Below, piece by piece: positions 33,182 to 41,485 of a stretch of 64,000 nt of DNA. The position numbers and the translations under genes are program-made. The DNA comes from Mycolicibacterium xanthum (GTDB lineage: Bacteria; Actinomycetota; Actinomycetes; Mycobacteriales; Mycobacteriaceae): NCBI RefSeq assembly GCF_019710635.1, contig NZ_JAIFZS010000011.1, positions 124,001 through 188,000 of the forward strand. Reading direction: 5' to 3'. The notes under the pieces were generated by a model. It saw only the letters and a list, made by a program, of their open reading frames with translations, had not been told where the DNA came from and did not search any database. How positions within the stretch are numbered: position 1 is the first letter of the stretch; each line of letters starts with the position of its first letter.

Positions 33182-33334
33182 TCAGCCCTGCAGGCAATCG
33201 GCCAGGCACTCGTAGAAGTCGGACTCGGTCGAGCATGGCGGCACACATTCGTCGGCGGGGGAGGCCGCGGCCGGCGCCGCAAAGACGAGGGCGGCCGTGA
33301 GGACCGCCGATGAAGCTGTGAGCCTGCGCAGCAT
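33182..33334 (-). CDS. secreted 50-aa miniprotein with twin CX3C motif
   Basis: A 50-codon gene from the ATG at 33334, preceded by a strong GGAGG ribosome site 5 nt away. A signal peptide, LRRLTASSAVLTAALVFAAPAAAS, is followed by a mature chain of about 26 residues, PADECVPPCSTESDFYECLADCLQG read in parts. It contains CVPPC and CLADC, two CX3C motifs 8 residues apart, which could form two disulfides in a helical hairpin. No family is recognised. It lies upstream of the usp gene on the same strand. Confidence 0.7.
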   Translation of the reverse strand: MLRRLTASSAVLTAALVFAAPAAASPADECVPPCSTESDFYECLADCLQG

Positions 33335-33552
33335 GAGAACCTCCGACGCGTCGGGACGCCTCGATTCTAGGCCGATCGCGGCCGGCTCAGCTGCGCGGGC
33401 CTGTCGTGGGTGTGCGGTCGGGCCGGTTGTGCTTTGCTGGCCGGATGGAATGGGCGACGGTCTTTGTCGGCCGGGCGTGGTCGGCGCTGCTTCCGGGTGC
33501 TGGCCGTCGTCACCGTGGCGGCGCTGTGGTCCGGGGTTCGGAGGCGTGCACG

Positions 33553-34215
33553 ATGAAACGGTTGATGTGGTGCTTGGCCGTGGTTTTGATGCTCGCCGGT
33601 TGCGGTAGCGGCGACCGGCAGGAGGCCGCCACCGAGAGTGCTGCCACCGACACCGCGCCGTCGACCACCCAGAGACCGCCGTCGACCTCGCCGGCCGCGA
33701 CACCGGCGACCGTCGACTGTGCGAAACCGGGGAACGACGTCGAGAAGCTGGTCTGCACCGACCCGGACCTGGCGGCGCTGGACCGCCGGGTCGACGAGTT
33801 GTTCCGCCAGGCGCTGAACGAATCCGGTGCGGATGCGGCACAACTGGAGGCCGAGCAGCGGGGTTGGAAGTCCGGTCGAGACGACTGCTGGAAGTCCCAG
33901 GACATCGCGCGTTGTGTGCTCGAGGAGTACCAGACCCGCGCAGTCGAACTGCAGATCGGCCTCCCGGGTGCCGCCGCCTCGCCCACGGTCGAATACCGCT
34001 GCACCGACTCCGGCCAGCCGGTGTCGGCGGTCTTCTACAACGACATCGACCCCAGATCCATGGTTCTCACGGTCGGAAGGGATCGGGCGATTCTGTTCGC
34101 GCAGCCGACCGGCAGCGGCATCCACTACTCCAGGGAGGGTGCCGATTACGCCGAGCACCAGGGTGAGGTGACGATCGACTTCTACGGCACCAAGCTGACG
34201 TGTACGCCGGCGTAG
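33553..34215 (+). CDS. lipoprotein with LprI-like and MliC-like lysozyme-inhibitor domains
   Basis: A 220-aa lipoprotein with a lipobox LAGC (Cys17) and a Thr/Pro-rich linker. Residues about 57-115 (CAKPGNDVEKLVCTDPDLAA..LDRRVDELFRQAL..) match the LprI/DUF1311 Cys pattern, including WKSGRDDC and IARCVLEEY. Residues about 145-220 (YRCTDSGQPVSAVFYND, LTVGRDRAILFAQPTGSG, IHYSREGADYAEHQG) match MliC, an inhibitor of C-type lysozyme. Its RBS is GGAGG. The fused architecture suggests defence against host or competitor lysozymes at the cell surface. Part of its 3' end is repeated at 38154. Confidence 0.8.
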   Translation: MKRLMWCLAVVLMLAGCGSGDRQEAATESAATDTAPSTTQRPPSTSPAATPATVDCAKPGNDVEKLVCTDPDLAALDRRVDELFRQALNESGADAAQLEAEQRGWKSGRDDCWKSQDIARCVLEEYQTRAVELQIGLPGAAASPTVEYRCTDSGQPVSAVFYNDIDPRSMVLTVGRDRAILFAQPTGSGIHYSREGADYAEHQGEVTIDFYGTKLTCTPA

Positions 34216-34218
34216 GTC
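34057..34218 (+). repeat. 3' end of the lipoprotein gene, intact copy of a duplicated segment
   Basis: The stretch from TCCATGG to the sequence just after the stop codon is matched at 38154-38266 with few base changes, but lacks about 50 bp in the middle there. Both copies are in direct orientation. Confidence 0.85.
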
Positions 34219-34284
34219 CGTGCGTCGTCGTCGGTCATCGCCTGATCAGCCTCGGACAACTGCGTGGAGTGCGACGATGGCAAG

Positions 34285-34866
34285 GTGACCGACGGATCGG
34301 CTGATCCCGGCGAGATTCGGCGTGTGAGCCTGTTCTTCGCGGATCTCGTCGATTCGACGGCGCTGTCCACCAGGGTCGAGCCCGAGACATATCGGTTGGT
34401 GGTGGGGCGCTACCGCGAGCAGGTGAGTGCCATCGTCGCCGCCCACGACGGCTACGTCGACTCCACGAAGGGCGACGGCATGCTGGCGGTCTTCGGTGGT
34501 CCGGTCGAGCCCGAAGACGACGTCGTACGTGCGGTGAAGGCGGGGTTGGAGATCACGCGGGCGGTGTCCAGGCTCGGCGACCAGACAGCTCGTCGATTCG
34601 GTTTCGGCGTCGATGTGCGGGTCGGGGTCCACCACGGGCCGGTGTACCTCGATCGCGTCCACGGCGACATCTACGGGGCAACCGTTTCCGTTGCGACCCG
34701 GATATCCGGACTCGCAACGCCTGGCGCCGTTGTGGTGTCGGATGCGGTAGAGGCTGTTATCCGTGATGATTTCGACGTCCAGGAAGGTGCCTCGGCGACA
34801 GTCGACAGCGTGCGCGAGTCGATCACCTACTACCGAGTCCTGCGTGAATCAGAGACCGATGCCTAG
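34285..34866 (+). CDS. class III adenylate/guanylate cyclase-domain protein
   Basis: About 193 aa from the GTG at 34285 (VTDGSADPGEIRR); a GTG at 34264 is also possible. Nearly all of it is a cyclase domain: SLFFADLVDSTALS has the first metal Asp (D20), STKGDGMLAVFGG has the second (D64) and the purine-specifying Lys, and GATVSVATRISGLATPG carries the transition-state Arg. The usual Asn in the last motif is Ser. It may make cAMP or cGMP, and dimerises in this family. No membrane segment. It closely resembles the N-terminal domain of the large neighbour at 34886-38041. Confidence 0.85.
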   Translation: MTDGSADPGEIRRVSLFFADLVDSTALSTRVEPETYRLVVGRYREQVSAIVAAHDGYVDSTKGDGMLAVFGGPVEPEDDVVRAVKAGLEITRAVSRLGDQTARRFGFGVDVRVGVHHGPVYLDRVHGDIYGATVSVATRISGLATPGAVVVSDAVEAVIRDDFDVQEGASATVDSVRESITYYRVLRESETDA

Positions 34867-34885
34867 AAATCTCCGGCCTGGGGGA

Positions 34886-37800
34886 CTAGTTCAGGGCCGA
34901 GCGCGCAACCAGTACCTCCTTGAGCGGGGTGTCGTCGTCGAATCGGCCGACCACATCGACCAGTGCGGTACGGGCGGTCTCTCCGTTCAGGTGGAAGGCG
35001 TCGAGCGCTGCGCGGAGCTCGTACAGGTCGGCACCCTGCCGACGGGCGACGTCGACGGCGGCGGCCAGATCGGCGTTCCGGACCTCGGGGTCCGTCCGGG
35101 TATGAGCACGAAGGCGTAGCAGTTCGGCCTCGTAGAAACGCATGTCAGCCTCGCGTCCCAGGGCTATTGCCGCATCCAGCTGGGCACCTGCCTCTTCGAC
35201 ACGATCGACAGCGATCAACAACCGTGCGAGAGCTCCGTCGAACAACGTGACGAATATCGTCAGGCCTGCGCCACGGACGGTTTTGACCAGTTCGGTCGCA
35301 CGGGCGACGTGAATCGCTTGCATGTCGGGGTCGGCCGGGTCACCGCGGGTTGAAGCCATGGCATCGACGATCGCTTGTTGTGCCGCACCCCAGAGCGCCC
35401 AGACTTCGAAGCTGTGCTGCTCGGCTTGCTCGACCTGCTCGGCTGCCAGCATCGCGGCGCGGTCGAATTGGCTTGCTTCCATGCGTATCCAGAACTCGAA
35501 GAAGCGGGCGAAAGCCAAGCTGAACGGGCCCTGCGGGAAGCTGAGTTCGTCGCCGCGGCGCGCGGCCAGCCGCACCTGGGCTTCGGCGCCGCTGAGGTCG
35601 CCGTGTGCGATCCGGTCCAGTCCGTGAACTCCGTGCGCCATCGTCAGCGGGTCGGTCGGGTTGAACCACAGTGCCTCGAGGGTGTGCCGTCCCGTCCGGG
35701 AGTAACGTTCGGTTGCTGCTTCCATCTGCGCACGTGCGGAGGAGAATTCACCGTTCAGCCACCCGGCGATGCCTAAGCTGGCGTCGGCGATCGGCCGGAA
35801 ATATTCCCGCTCCCCGGTCATCCCGGCGCGCAGCGTTGCGATGAGCTGGGTCGATCGAGGAAGATTCCCGACGGCGAAGTAGTAGCCGGCCAGCGCCAGC
35901 AGTGTCCCGACCACGATGTCGTCGCGCAGGTCCGCCGCGCTGAGCCGCAGGCACTCCTCGAAGTCAACCGCCGTGGTGTGGTTGAGCGGTCCGCTGGTGG
36001 CGCTTGCGAGGAATCCCCGCTCCAGACGGACCTCCATCTCCTGTAGATCGCGGGCGCGGCCCTGGGCGAGTTCGTCCACCTGGGTGAGCGCCCGGGCCAG
36101 GTAGCCGGTCGCTTCTACGAGGGCACCGCGGCGTCGCGCATCGGTTGATGCCTGCCGGTATGCGGACACCGCGTCCCCGGGCCGGGCGGCCTGCTCGTAG
36201 TGCGTGGCCACCAACTGCCAGTCCGGCGCGCCGCGCGCGCCGCGCACCAGAGCGTCGGCGACCTTGGCATGCAGGCCGCGACACACGCTCGGCGGTGCCA
36301 GCTCGGCGGCGACCTCACGGAGCAGTTCATGGCGGAACCGCCAGCCGGTGCTGCCCCAAGGTTCCAGTACGCCTGCATCCTTGAGTTCGGCCAGTGCGGC
36401 GTCGACCACGTCCTCGTCGAGACCGATAACGGAGCCCAACAGCCCCCTGTCGAGCTCGCGCCCGATGAGGGCGGCAGCCTCGGCGATCGGTACCACGTTG
36501 GCGCTCGCCCGCAGCCGCGCGAGTAGGGGCTCGTACAGCCCCTCCGGTACCCCGGGCTGAGCGAGCCCGCAGACGACCTGCTCGATGTAGAACGGCACCC
36601 CGTCGCAGCGTGCAGCGATGGCCGCCCGGGCCTCGGCCGACAGATCCGGATCGAGAAGACCGATGAGCTTGTCGGCCTCCCGCTGCGGTAACGGGCCGAG
36701 ATCGAGTACCGTCACCGGCCAGTCGGCGGGTAGCCATTCGCCGGGCCGCCCCGTTGCCACCACGAGTAGCCCGTCCAGATCGGACAGCAACAGTGCCCGG
36801 AGGATTTCGAGGGTGGACGGATCAAACCAGTGGATGTCCTCGGCAACGACGAGACCGGGGCGCTCGCCAACACAGGCCACCAAGTAGTCCTGAATCGCCT
36901 GTGCGATCAACTGATAGAGCCGCCGACCCTCGGCTGCGACGGGTTGGTATCCGTGCTCCGGGCCGATATTCAAGACGGGGGCCAGCAGTGGCACCATGCT
37001 CGTGGGGTCGCATTGCCCCGCGGTCACCTCGGCGCGGAGCAGTCGGAGCTGGTCGCCGGCGGTGGTGTGCCTCGTGATGCCGCAGCGTTGCTCCAACAGG
37101 GAACGCACGGGGTAGAGGCCGGCCTTGGTATGCATCACCGCACCCGTGAGTGTCAGGACTGCGGCTCCTGATTTCTCGGCGAGTTCCGCTACGGCGGCGG
37201 CAAGCCGGGACTTGCCCATGCCCGGCTCGCCGCGGATCACCACACCTTGCGTGGTCGGCGTGCCGGATTGTGCGCGCGCCCAACTGTCTTGCAGACAGCC
37301 CAATTCAGCGTCACGTCCGACCAGGGGTGCGGGCTTCACCGCGGTTGGTTCCGATCGTTCGCTCAGGACACGGTGGTGGGCGATCGATCCCGCTACCCCC
37401 TTGACGGGTGCAGGTGTGCAGGGGTCCAGGTCGAATGCGCTTCGTATCAACGGAGCAACCGCATCCGAGACCACGAGGGTCCCGGGTTTGGCCAGGCCCG
37501 CCACTCGCGCGGCAAAGTTGGCTCCGAGGCCGAATACGTCGTCCTGGGCGGGGTCGAGATAGACGAAGCCGCGGTGAACCCCCGCTCGGGCCGCAATCCC
37601 GATTCCGAATCGGCTCCTGAACTGTTGGCTGAGGTGGGTAACGCCTCGCATGATGTCCAACCCCGCCATTACGGCTCTGCGGAGGTCGTCCTCGTGGACC
37701 GTCGGATGGCCGAACAGCGCGAGCAGTCCCTCGCCCCCCGGTGAGCCGATATGGCCGTCGAAACGCTTCACGACGTCGAGCACCAGATCGCGGTAGCCGC

Positions 37801-38041
37801 CCACCATCACCCCGTAGGTGTCGATCCCAGCCCGCGCGGACAGCTCTGCGGAGTCCACCAGGGTGACGTACAAGATCGTCATCCGACGGATCTCGCCACC
37901 TTCGCTCGGTGCGGTCAGCAGGTCCTCGGCATCGGCGTTTCCGCGGTCGACTGCCAGCACCCGGTCGGCCAGCGCGGTGGCCGTGACCCTGTCGCCTCGG
38001 TTGATCGCCGCCATCGCCTGATCCAGCAGATCGTCGATCAT
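34886..38041 (-). CDS. large pseudo-cyclase / AAA-type signalling ATPase
   Basis: A 1051-aa protein starting MIDDLLDQAMAAINRGD; longer open frame upstream is antisense to a decayed lipoprotein copy. Residues about 48-235 form a cyclase-like domain in which the metal Asp positions are Thr60 (ILYVTLVDS) and Glu104 (PGGEGLLALFG), so catalysis is unlikely. From about residue 255 an AAA module follows, with VGRDAELG, Walker A GEPGMGKSRLA, Walker B LVVAEDIHWFD and long alpha-helical TPR-like repeats to the end. The C-terminal LuxR helix-turn-helix found in relatives is absent (it ends LKEVLVARSALN). It may be a STAND-type sensor. Confidence 0.85.
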   Translation of the reverse strand: MIDDLLDQAMAAINRGDRVTATALADRVLAVDRGNADAEDLLTAPSEGGEIRRMTILYVTLVDSAELSARAGIDTYGVMVGGYRDLVLDVVKRFDGHIGSPGGEGLLALFGHPTVHEDDLRRAVMAGLDIMRGVTHLSQQFRSRFGIGIAARAGVHRGFVYLDPAQDDVFGLGANFAARVAGLAKPGTLVVSDAVAPLIRSAFDLDPCTPAPVKGVAGSIAHHRVLSERSEPTAVKPAPLVGRDAELGCLQDSWARAQSGTPTTQGVVIRGEPGMGKSRLAAAVAELAEKSGAAVLTLTGAVMHTKAGLYPVRSLLEQRCGITRHTTAGDQLRLLRAEVTAGQCDPTSMVPLLAPVLNIGPEHGYQPVAAEGRRLYQLIAQAIQDYLVACVGERPGLVVAEDIHWFDPSTLEILRALLLSDLDGLLVVATGRPGEWLPADWPVTVLDLGPLPQREADKLIGLLDPDLSAEARAAIAARCDGVPFYIEQVVCGLAQPGVPEGLYEPLLARLRASANVVPIAEAAALIGRELDRGLLGSVIGLDEDVVDAALAELKDAGVLEPWGSTGWRFRHELLREVAAELAPPSVCRGLHAKVADALVRGARGAPDWQLVATHYEQAARPGDAVSAYRQASTDARRRGALVEATGYLARALTQVDELAQGRARDLQEMEVRLERGFLASATSGPLNHTTAVDFEECLRLSAADLRDDIVVGTLLALAGYYFAVGNLPRSTQLIATLRAGMTGEREYFRPIADASLGIAGWLNGEFSSARAQMEAATERYSRTGRHTLEALWFNPTDPLTMAHGVHGLDRIAHGDLSGAEAQVRLAARRGDELSFPQGPFSLAFARFFEFWIRMEASQFDRAAMLAAEQVEQAEQHSFEVWALWGAAQQAIVDAMASTRGDPADPDMQAIHVARATELVKTVRGAGLTIFVTLFDGALARLLIAVDRVEEAGAQLDAAIALGREADMRFYEAELLRLRAHTRTDPEVRNADLAAAVDVARRQGADLYELRAALDAFHLNGETARTALVDVVGRFDDDTPLKEVLVARSALN

Positions 38042-38153
38042 CAGTGAACCGGCGATCCGGCCCCCCGGCCTTCTCTCCCGCACACCGGTATTGTCCCACC
38101 CTGGCACCAACCGGCCAATGCCGAATCCTGGCGCCCTCTGCTGCGGCCCCGGG

Positions 38154-38266
38154 TCCATGGTTCCCACGGTCGGAAGCGATCGGGCGATCCTGTTCGCGCA
38201 GCCGACGGGTAGCGGCATCCACTCGACTTCTACGGCACCAAGCTCACGTGTACGCCGGCGTAGGTC
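38154..38266 (+). pseudogene. decayed second copy of the LprI/MliC lipoprotein 3' end
   Basis: This matches 34057-34218 almost base for base at both ends (ATGGTTCCCACGGTCGGAAG..., GTGTACGCCGGCGTAGGTC), with about 50 bp missing between CATCCACT and CGACTTCTACGG. No frame or start belongs to it. It lies in the divergent spacer upstream of the AAA/pseudo-cyclase gene. Confidence 0.85.
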
Positions 38267-38379
38267 GCCGGTTCTGCGGGATCCGGCGGCTATGCCCGGA
38301 CTTCAGAACTCGGCACGACCACGAAGTCGCCTGATGCGAGTAGCCCGTCAGTTAGCCTGATTCGGGTAGCCCTGTCGGT

Positions 38380-38385
38380 TAGGGT
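38380..38385 (+). promoter_or_regulatory. -10 box of the GH16 gene (leaderless)
   Basis: TAGGGT, 6 nt before the GTG at 38392. Confidence 0.5.
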
Positions 38386-38391
38386 GCTGCT

Positions 38392-39267
38392 GTGGACAGG
38401 ATCGATCGCCGCACCGCGATGTTGATGATGGGGTTGGGGGTCGCCGCGGTCACGGGTCCGGTCGCGGCGGCGCAAGCGCAACCGGTACCAGGGGATTTCC
38501 CCCCCGGTCCGCCTGCTCCGCCGCCGACCGCCGACATCGGTCCGGTGATGCTGTTCCAGGATGAATTCAACGGTCCCGCAGGTGCGCCTCCCGATCCCGC
38601 CCAGTGGTTCATCGTGCCGGCGCGCGAGACGATCAGGAATCCCGTCGAATGGGACCAGCCCTACAACATGGGCCGATACGTCACCGACCAGGAGCACGTC
38701 TTCCAGGACGGGGCGGGCAATCTCGTCATTCGGGCCACCCGCGGTCCGGGAGCCAATATCCAGGAGAAGTACGCCGGTGCGAAGATCATGGGACTCTGGC
38801 GTGGTGGGGTGGGAACCACCTGGGAGGCTCGGGTCAAGCTGGACTGTCTGACCGATGGCGCCTGGCCGGCGTTCTGGCTTGTCAACGAAAACCCGGTGCG
38901 CGGCGGTGAAGTCGACCTGGTGGAGTGGTACGGCAACCGCGACTGGCCATCGGGAACCACAGTGCACGCACGGCTCGATGGCACGTCGTTCGCCACCAAT
39001 CGCCACCCGATCGACAACGCTTGGCACACTTGGCGAATGACGTGGTTGCCGACCGGGATGTACTTCTGGAAGGACTACCAACCAGGCATGGCGCCCTTCT
39101 TCGAGGTGCCTGCCAACTCCATCGCGGATTGGCCGTTCAACGACCCCGGCTACACGATGGTCCCGGTCTTCAACATCGCAGTCGGCGGCTCGGGTGGACG
39201 TGAACCCGCTGCCGGAACCTATCCGGCCGAAATGCGGATCGACTGGATCCGAGTCTTCGCGAGCTGA
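38392..39267 (+). CDS. secreted GH16 endo-beta-glucanase-like protein
   Basis: A 291-aa protein. An N-terminal RIDRRTAMLMMGLGVAAV looks like a twin-arginine (or Sec) signal, followed by a Pro-rich linker (PPGPPAPPPTA). The catalytic motif is GGEVDLVEW, with E173, D175 and E178 in the ExDxxE arrangement of GH16. The C-terminal MRIDWIRVFAS is typical of the fold. It should cleave beta-1,3 or mixed-link beta-glucan outside the cell. By recall it corresponds to Rv0315 in size and kind. The GTG start at 38392 lies 6 nt behind a -10 box. Confidence 0.88.
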   Translation: MDRIDRRTAMLMMGLGVAAVTGPVAAAQAQPVPGDFPPGPPAPPPTADIGPVMLFQDEFNGPAGAPPDPAQWFIVPARETIRNPVEWDQPYNMGRYVTDQEHVFQDGAGNLVIRATRGPGANIQEKYAGAKIMGLWRGGVGTTWEARVKLDCLTDGAWPAFWLVNENPVRGGEVDLVEWYGNRDWPSGTTVHARLDGTSFATNRHPIDNAWHTWRMTWLPTGMYFWKDYQPGMAPFFEVPANSIADWPFNDPGYTMVPVFNIAVGGSGGREPAAGTYPAEMRIDWIRVFAS

Positions 39268-39274
39268 TGAGCGC

Positions 39275-40051
39275 TCAGCGCGCGCAAGCGATTACCGGTT
39301 CGCGCGTCACCGGAATGCGATTCGAACCGGCCCGTTTGCCGAGTTGTCGTCTCAGCAGGTGGGCGAGATTCCTCACCCCCATCGGGCATACCGCGATCAA
39401 ACCGTCGCCGCGGCCGTAGCCGGGGTTGCACTCCATGTAGAACTCGATGTCGGGATCTTGCAGGTCGGCGGCCGACACGCCGGCCTCGTGCGCTTTGATG
39501 CGGCGAACCTGTTTGCGCACCGTTCCGTGCATCTCGTCGAAGCTGTCCCCGTAGTAGGTGCGGCCGAGCGTGGCGATCACCTCGCGCCCCTCGTCGGAGG
39601 TGACCTGCGTTCGGGACGGGTAGTACTCGCGCAGGTTGCGCGCCATCGCGAGATACGGACGGAAAGTGAGGCAGTCGGCCCAGAAATAGACCCGGTGGAA
39701 CCGAGGAGAGATCAGCGGGGAGAGTACGCGGCGGATGACCACCCGCTGGATCAGACCGACCGACCGCCACTCGGGCATCACATACGTCAGCCCCATGTAG
39801 AAGGTCGCCACCCGACCTCCGGTCGACAGCTCCACCACGCGGTGGCGCAGCCCGCAAAATCCGATCAGCGTGCGATCGCCGCGGAGCGTGAACAGCGCGA
39901 CTTCGTCAAGGGTCGCCAGCTTGTCCCGGAACTCGACGTGGTCGATGTTGTGGTGGGGCGCATAGAGCGCCCACATCCGGGCCAGCGTCGCCTCGTCGAG
40001 GGCGTGGGCGGGCCGGATCGAGATCGCCGTGCGGGTGATGGCAAGCAACAT
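39275..40051 (-). CDS. acetyltransferase-like protein (GNAT-type fold suspected)
   Basis: A 258-aa protein starting MLLAITRTAISIRPAHALDEA with a GAAAGGA ribosome site. The middle (VATFYMGLTYVMPEWRSVGLIQRVVIRRVL, read in parts) resembles the acetyl-CoA-binding strand-turn-helix of GNAT proteins, and FTLRGDRTLIGFCGLRH the preceding hairpin. The C-terminal part is Cys/Arg rich and unlike GNAT. It is convergent with the GH16 gene (7-bp gap). Substrate unknown; the GNAT call is weak. Confidence 0.6.
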   Translation of the reverse strand: MLLAITRTAISIRPAHALDEATLARMWALYAPHHNIDHVEFRDKLATLDEVALFTLRGDRTLIGFCGLRHRVVELSTGGRVATFYMGLTYVMPEWRSVGLIQRVVIRRVLSPLISPRFHRVYFWADCLTFRPYLAMARNLREYYPSRTQVTSDEGREVIATLGRTYYGDSFDEMHGTVRKQVRRIKAHEAGVSAADLQDPDIEFYMECNPGYGRGDGLIAVCPMGVRNLAHLLRRQLGKRAGSNRIPVTREPVIACAR

Positions 40052-40150
40052 GGCAAAGGTCCTTTCATCAAGTGCCGTAACAATTTCAGCGTGTGATATC
40101 AGGTTCGTGCACCGCGGTGATCGCCAGCGGAGACGAAGATGAGAACGCCC

Positions 40151-41401
40151 TCATGAGGCTTGGACCAGGCCACGGCAGAGTGGTGTGGTGGTGCTGCGCT
40201 TCGGAAGGCGGCGTGCCACGGCCGCGGCGGCCAGCAGGGCGGCCAGCGACCCGACGGCCACGCCGGAGCGGGGCCCGGCGACATCGCAGATCCAGCCGAC
40301 GATCGGGCCGCCGATCGGCAGCCCCCCGAGGACCACCATCGCCGACAGAGCCATCACCCGACCGCGCATCGCCGGGTCACAGCGCTGCTGCAACAACGCG
40401 ATCGCAGCGGTGACGAACAGCGTGGCGGTGGCACCGGCGGCGGCGCAGGCGAACACCGCGACCGCCAGGTTCGGCGACAGTGCGATCATGCCGTTGGCCA
40501 CCGCGAACGCGATGACGGCGACGGTGAGGAACCACACGTCGATCTCGTCGCGACGGGCCACCGACAGGGCGCCGGCGACCGATCCCACACCGACAGCGGT
40601 GTACAGCAGCGTGTAGGTGCCGACGCCGCCGGCAAAGGTCTGCTCTGCCAACAGCGGGATGACCACCTGATGGTTGAAACCGAAGGTGGCGACGACGGCC
40701 GTCAGCATCAGCGCGATCCGAAGCTCGGGGACGCGCCAGGCGTATCGGAGACCGGCGCGCACCGCTCCGCGTTCCGGCACCGCCTCGGTGGTGCGCAGGG
40801 CACTGCGACGCATCAGCATGAGCATGCCCAGCGCGATCAGATAGCCGACCGCGATGGCGACGAAGCACCAGCCGATCCCTGCCGAGGCGATCAGGGCGCC
40901 CGCGCTGACCGGGCCCAGGACGCGGCCGGCGGCGGTGATCGCGCCGTTGAGGCTCACCGCGCGCGGGATCAGGTCCTCCTCGACGATCTCGGCTAAAAAT
41001 GCACGGCGGAGCGGGTTTTCGACGGCGTGCAAGAGCCCGAACGTGAGGGCAACGCCGTAGAGAAGCGCCACGCTGGCCGTGCCGGTGAGTATCAGGGCGC
41101 CCAGCGCCACGGCCTGCCCGGCGACCAGAAGCTGTGTGGCGATGAGCAGACGGTGCTTGTCGACGCGGTCGGCCAGGGCTCCGGTCCACGGTCCCGCCAC
41201 GAGCAGCGGTCCGAACGTCGCGGCGGCGATCCAGCCCAGCGCGGTGCCGCTGCCGGTCAGTTCGGCGGCAAGCCAGGCCAGCGACACAAACTGAAGCCAG
41301 GTGCCGGACTGGGACGCGCCCTGGCTGGCGAGGAAGAGCCTGAAGTTGCGGCGGCGCCGGCAGCGCACCACATGCGGGTGATCCTCAGGTGCCGTGGCCA
41401 T
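40151..41401 (-). CDS. MFS transporter
   Basis: A 416-aa transporter starting MATAPEDHPHVVRCRRRRNF (the ATG 12 codons earlier is less likely). It begins with LFLASQGASQSGTWLQFVSLAW and has about 12 membrane helices with the MFS loop GALADRVDKHRLL between helices 2 and 3; this is the DUF3478/MFS_3 type exporters, close to enterobactin-exporter EntS-like proteins. Exported substrate unknown; drug or siderophore export is common in the family. It is downstream of the diiron gene on the same strand. Confidence 0.85.
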   Translation of the reverse strand: MATAPEDHPHVVRCRRRRNFRLFLASQGASQSGTWLQFVSLAWLAAELTGSGTALGWIAAATFGPLLVAGPWTGALADRVDKHRLLIATQLLVAGQAVALGALILTGTASVALLYGVALTFGLLHAVENPLRRAFLAEIVEEDLIPRAVSLNGAITAAGRVLGPVSAGALIASAGIGWCFVAIAVGYLIALGMLMLMRRSALRTTEAVPERGAVRAGLRYAWRVPELRIALMLTAVVATFGFNHQVVIPLLAEQTFAGGVGTYTLLYTAVGVGSVAGALSVARRDEIDVWFLTVAVIAFAVANGMIALSPNLAVAVFACAAAGATATLFVTAAIALLQQRCDPAMRGRVMALSAMVVLGGLPIGGPIVGWICDVAGPRSGVAVGSLAALLAAAAVARRLPKRSTTTPLCRGLVQAS

Positions 41402-41485
41402 ACCACCGAGGATGCAAGCCCCGGATGGACCGGTCATGAGCGAGAGATGAGCGGCCTCTCACAATCGCCGTGACCGGACCTTCGG

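Noticed and set aside
38042..38218. N-terminal extension of the AAA/pseudo-cyclase gene
   Set aside because: The extra 59 codons are antisense to the decayed lipoprotein copy and carry no domain; the ATG at 38041 is the more likely start.
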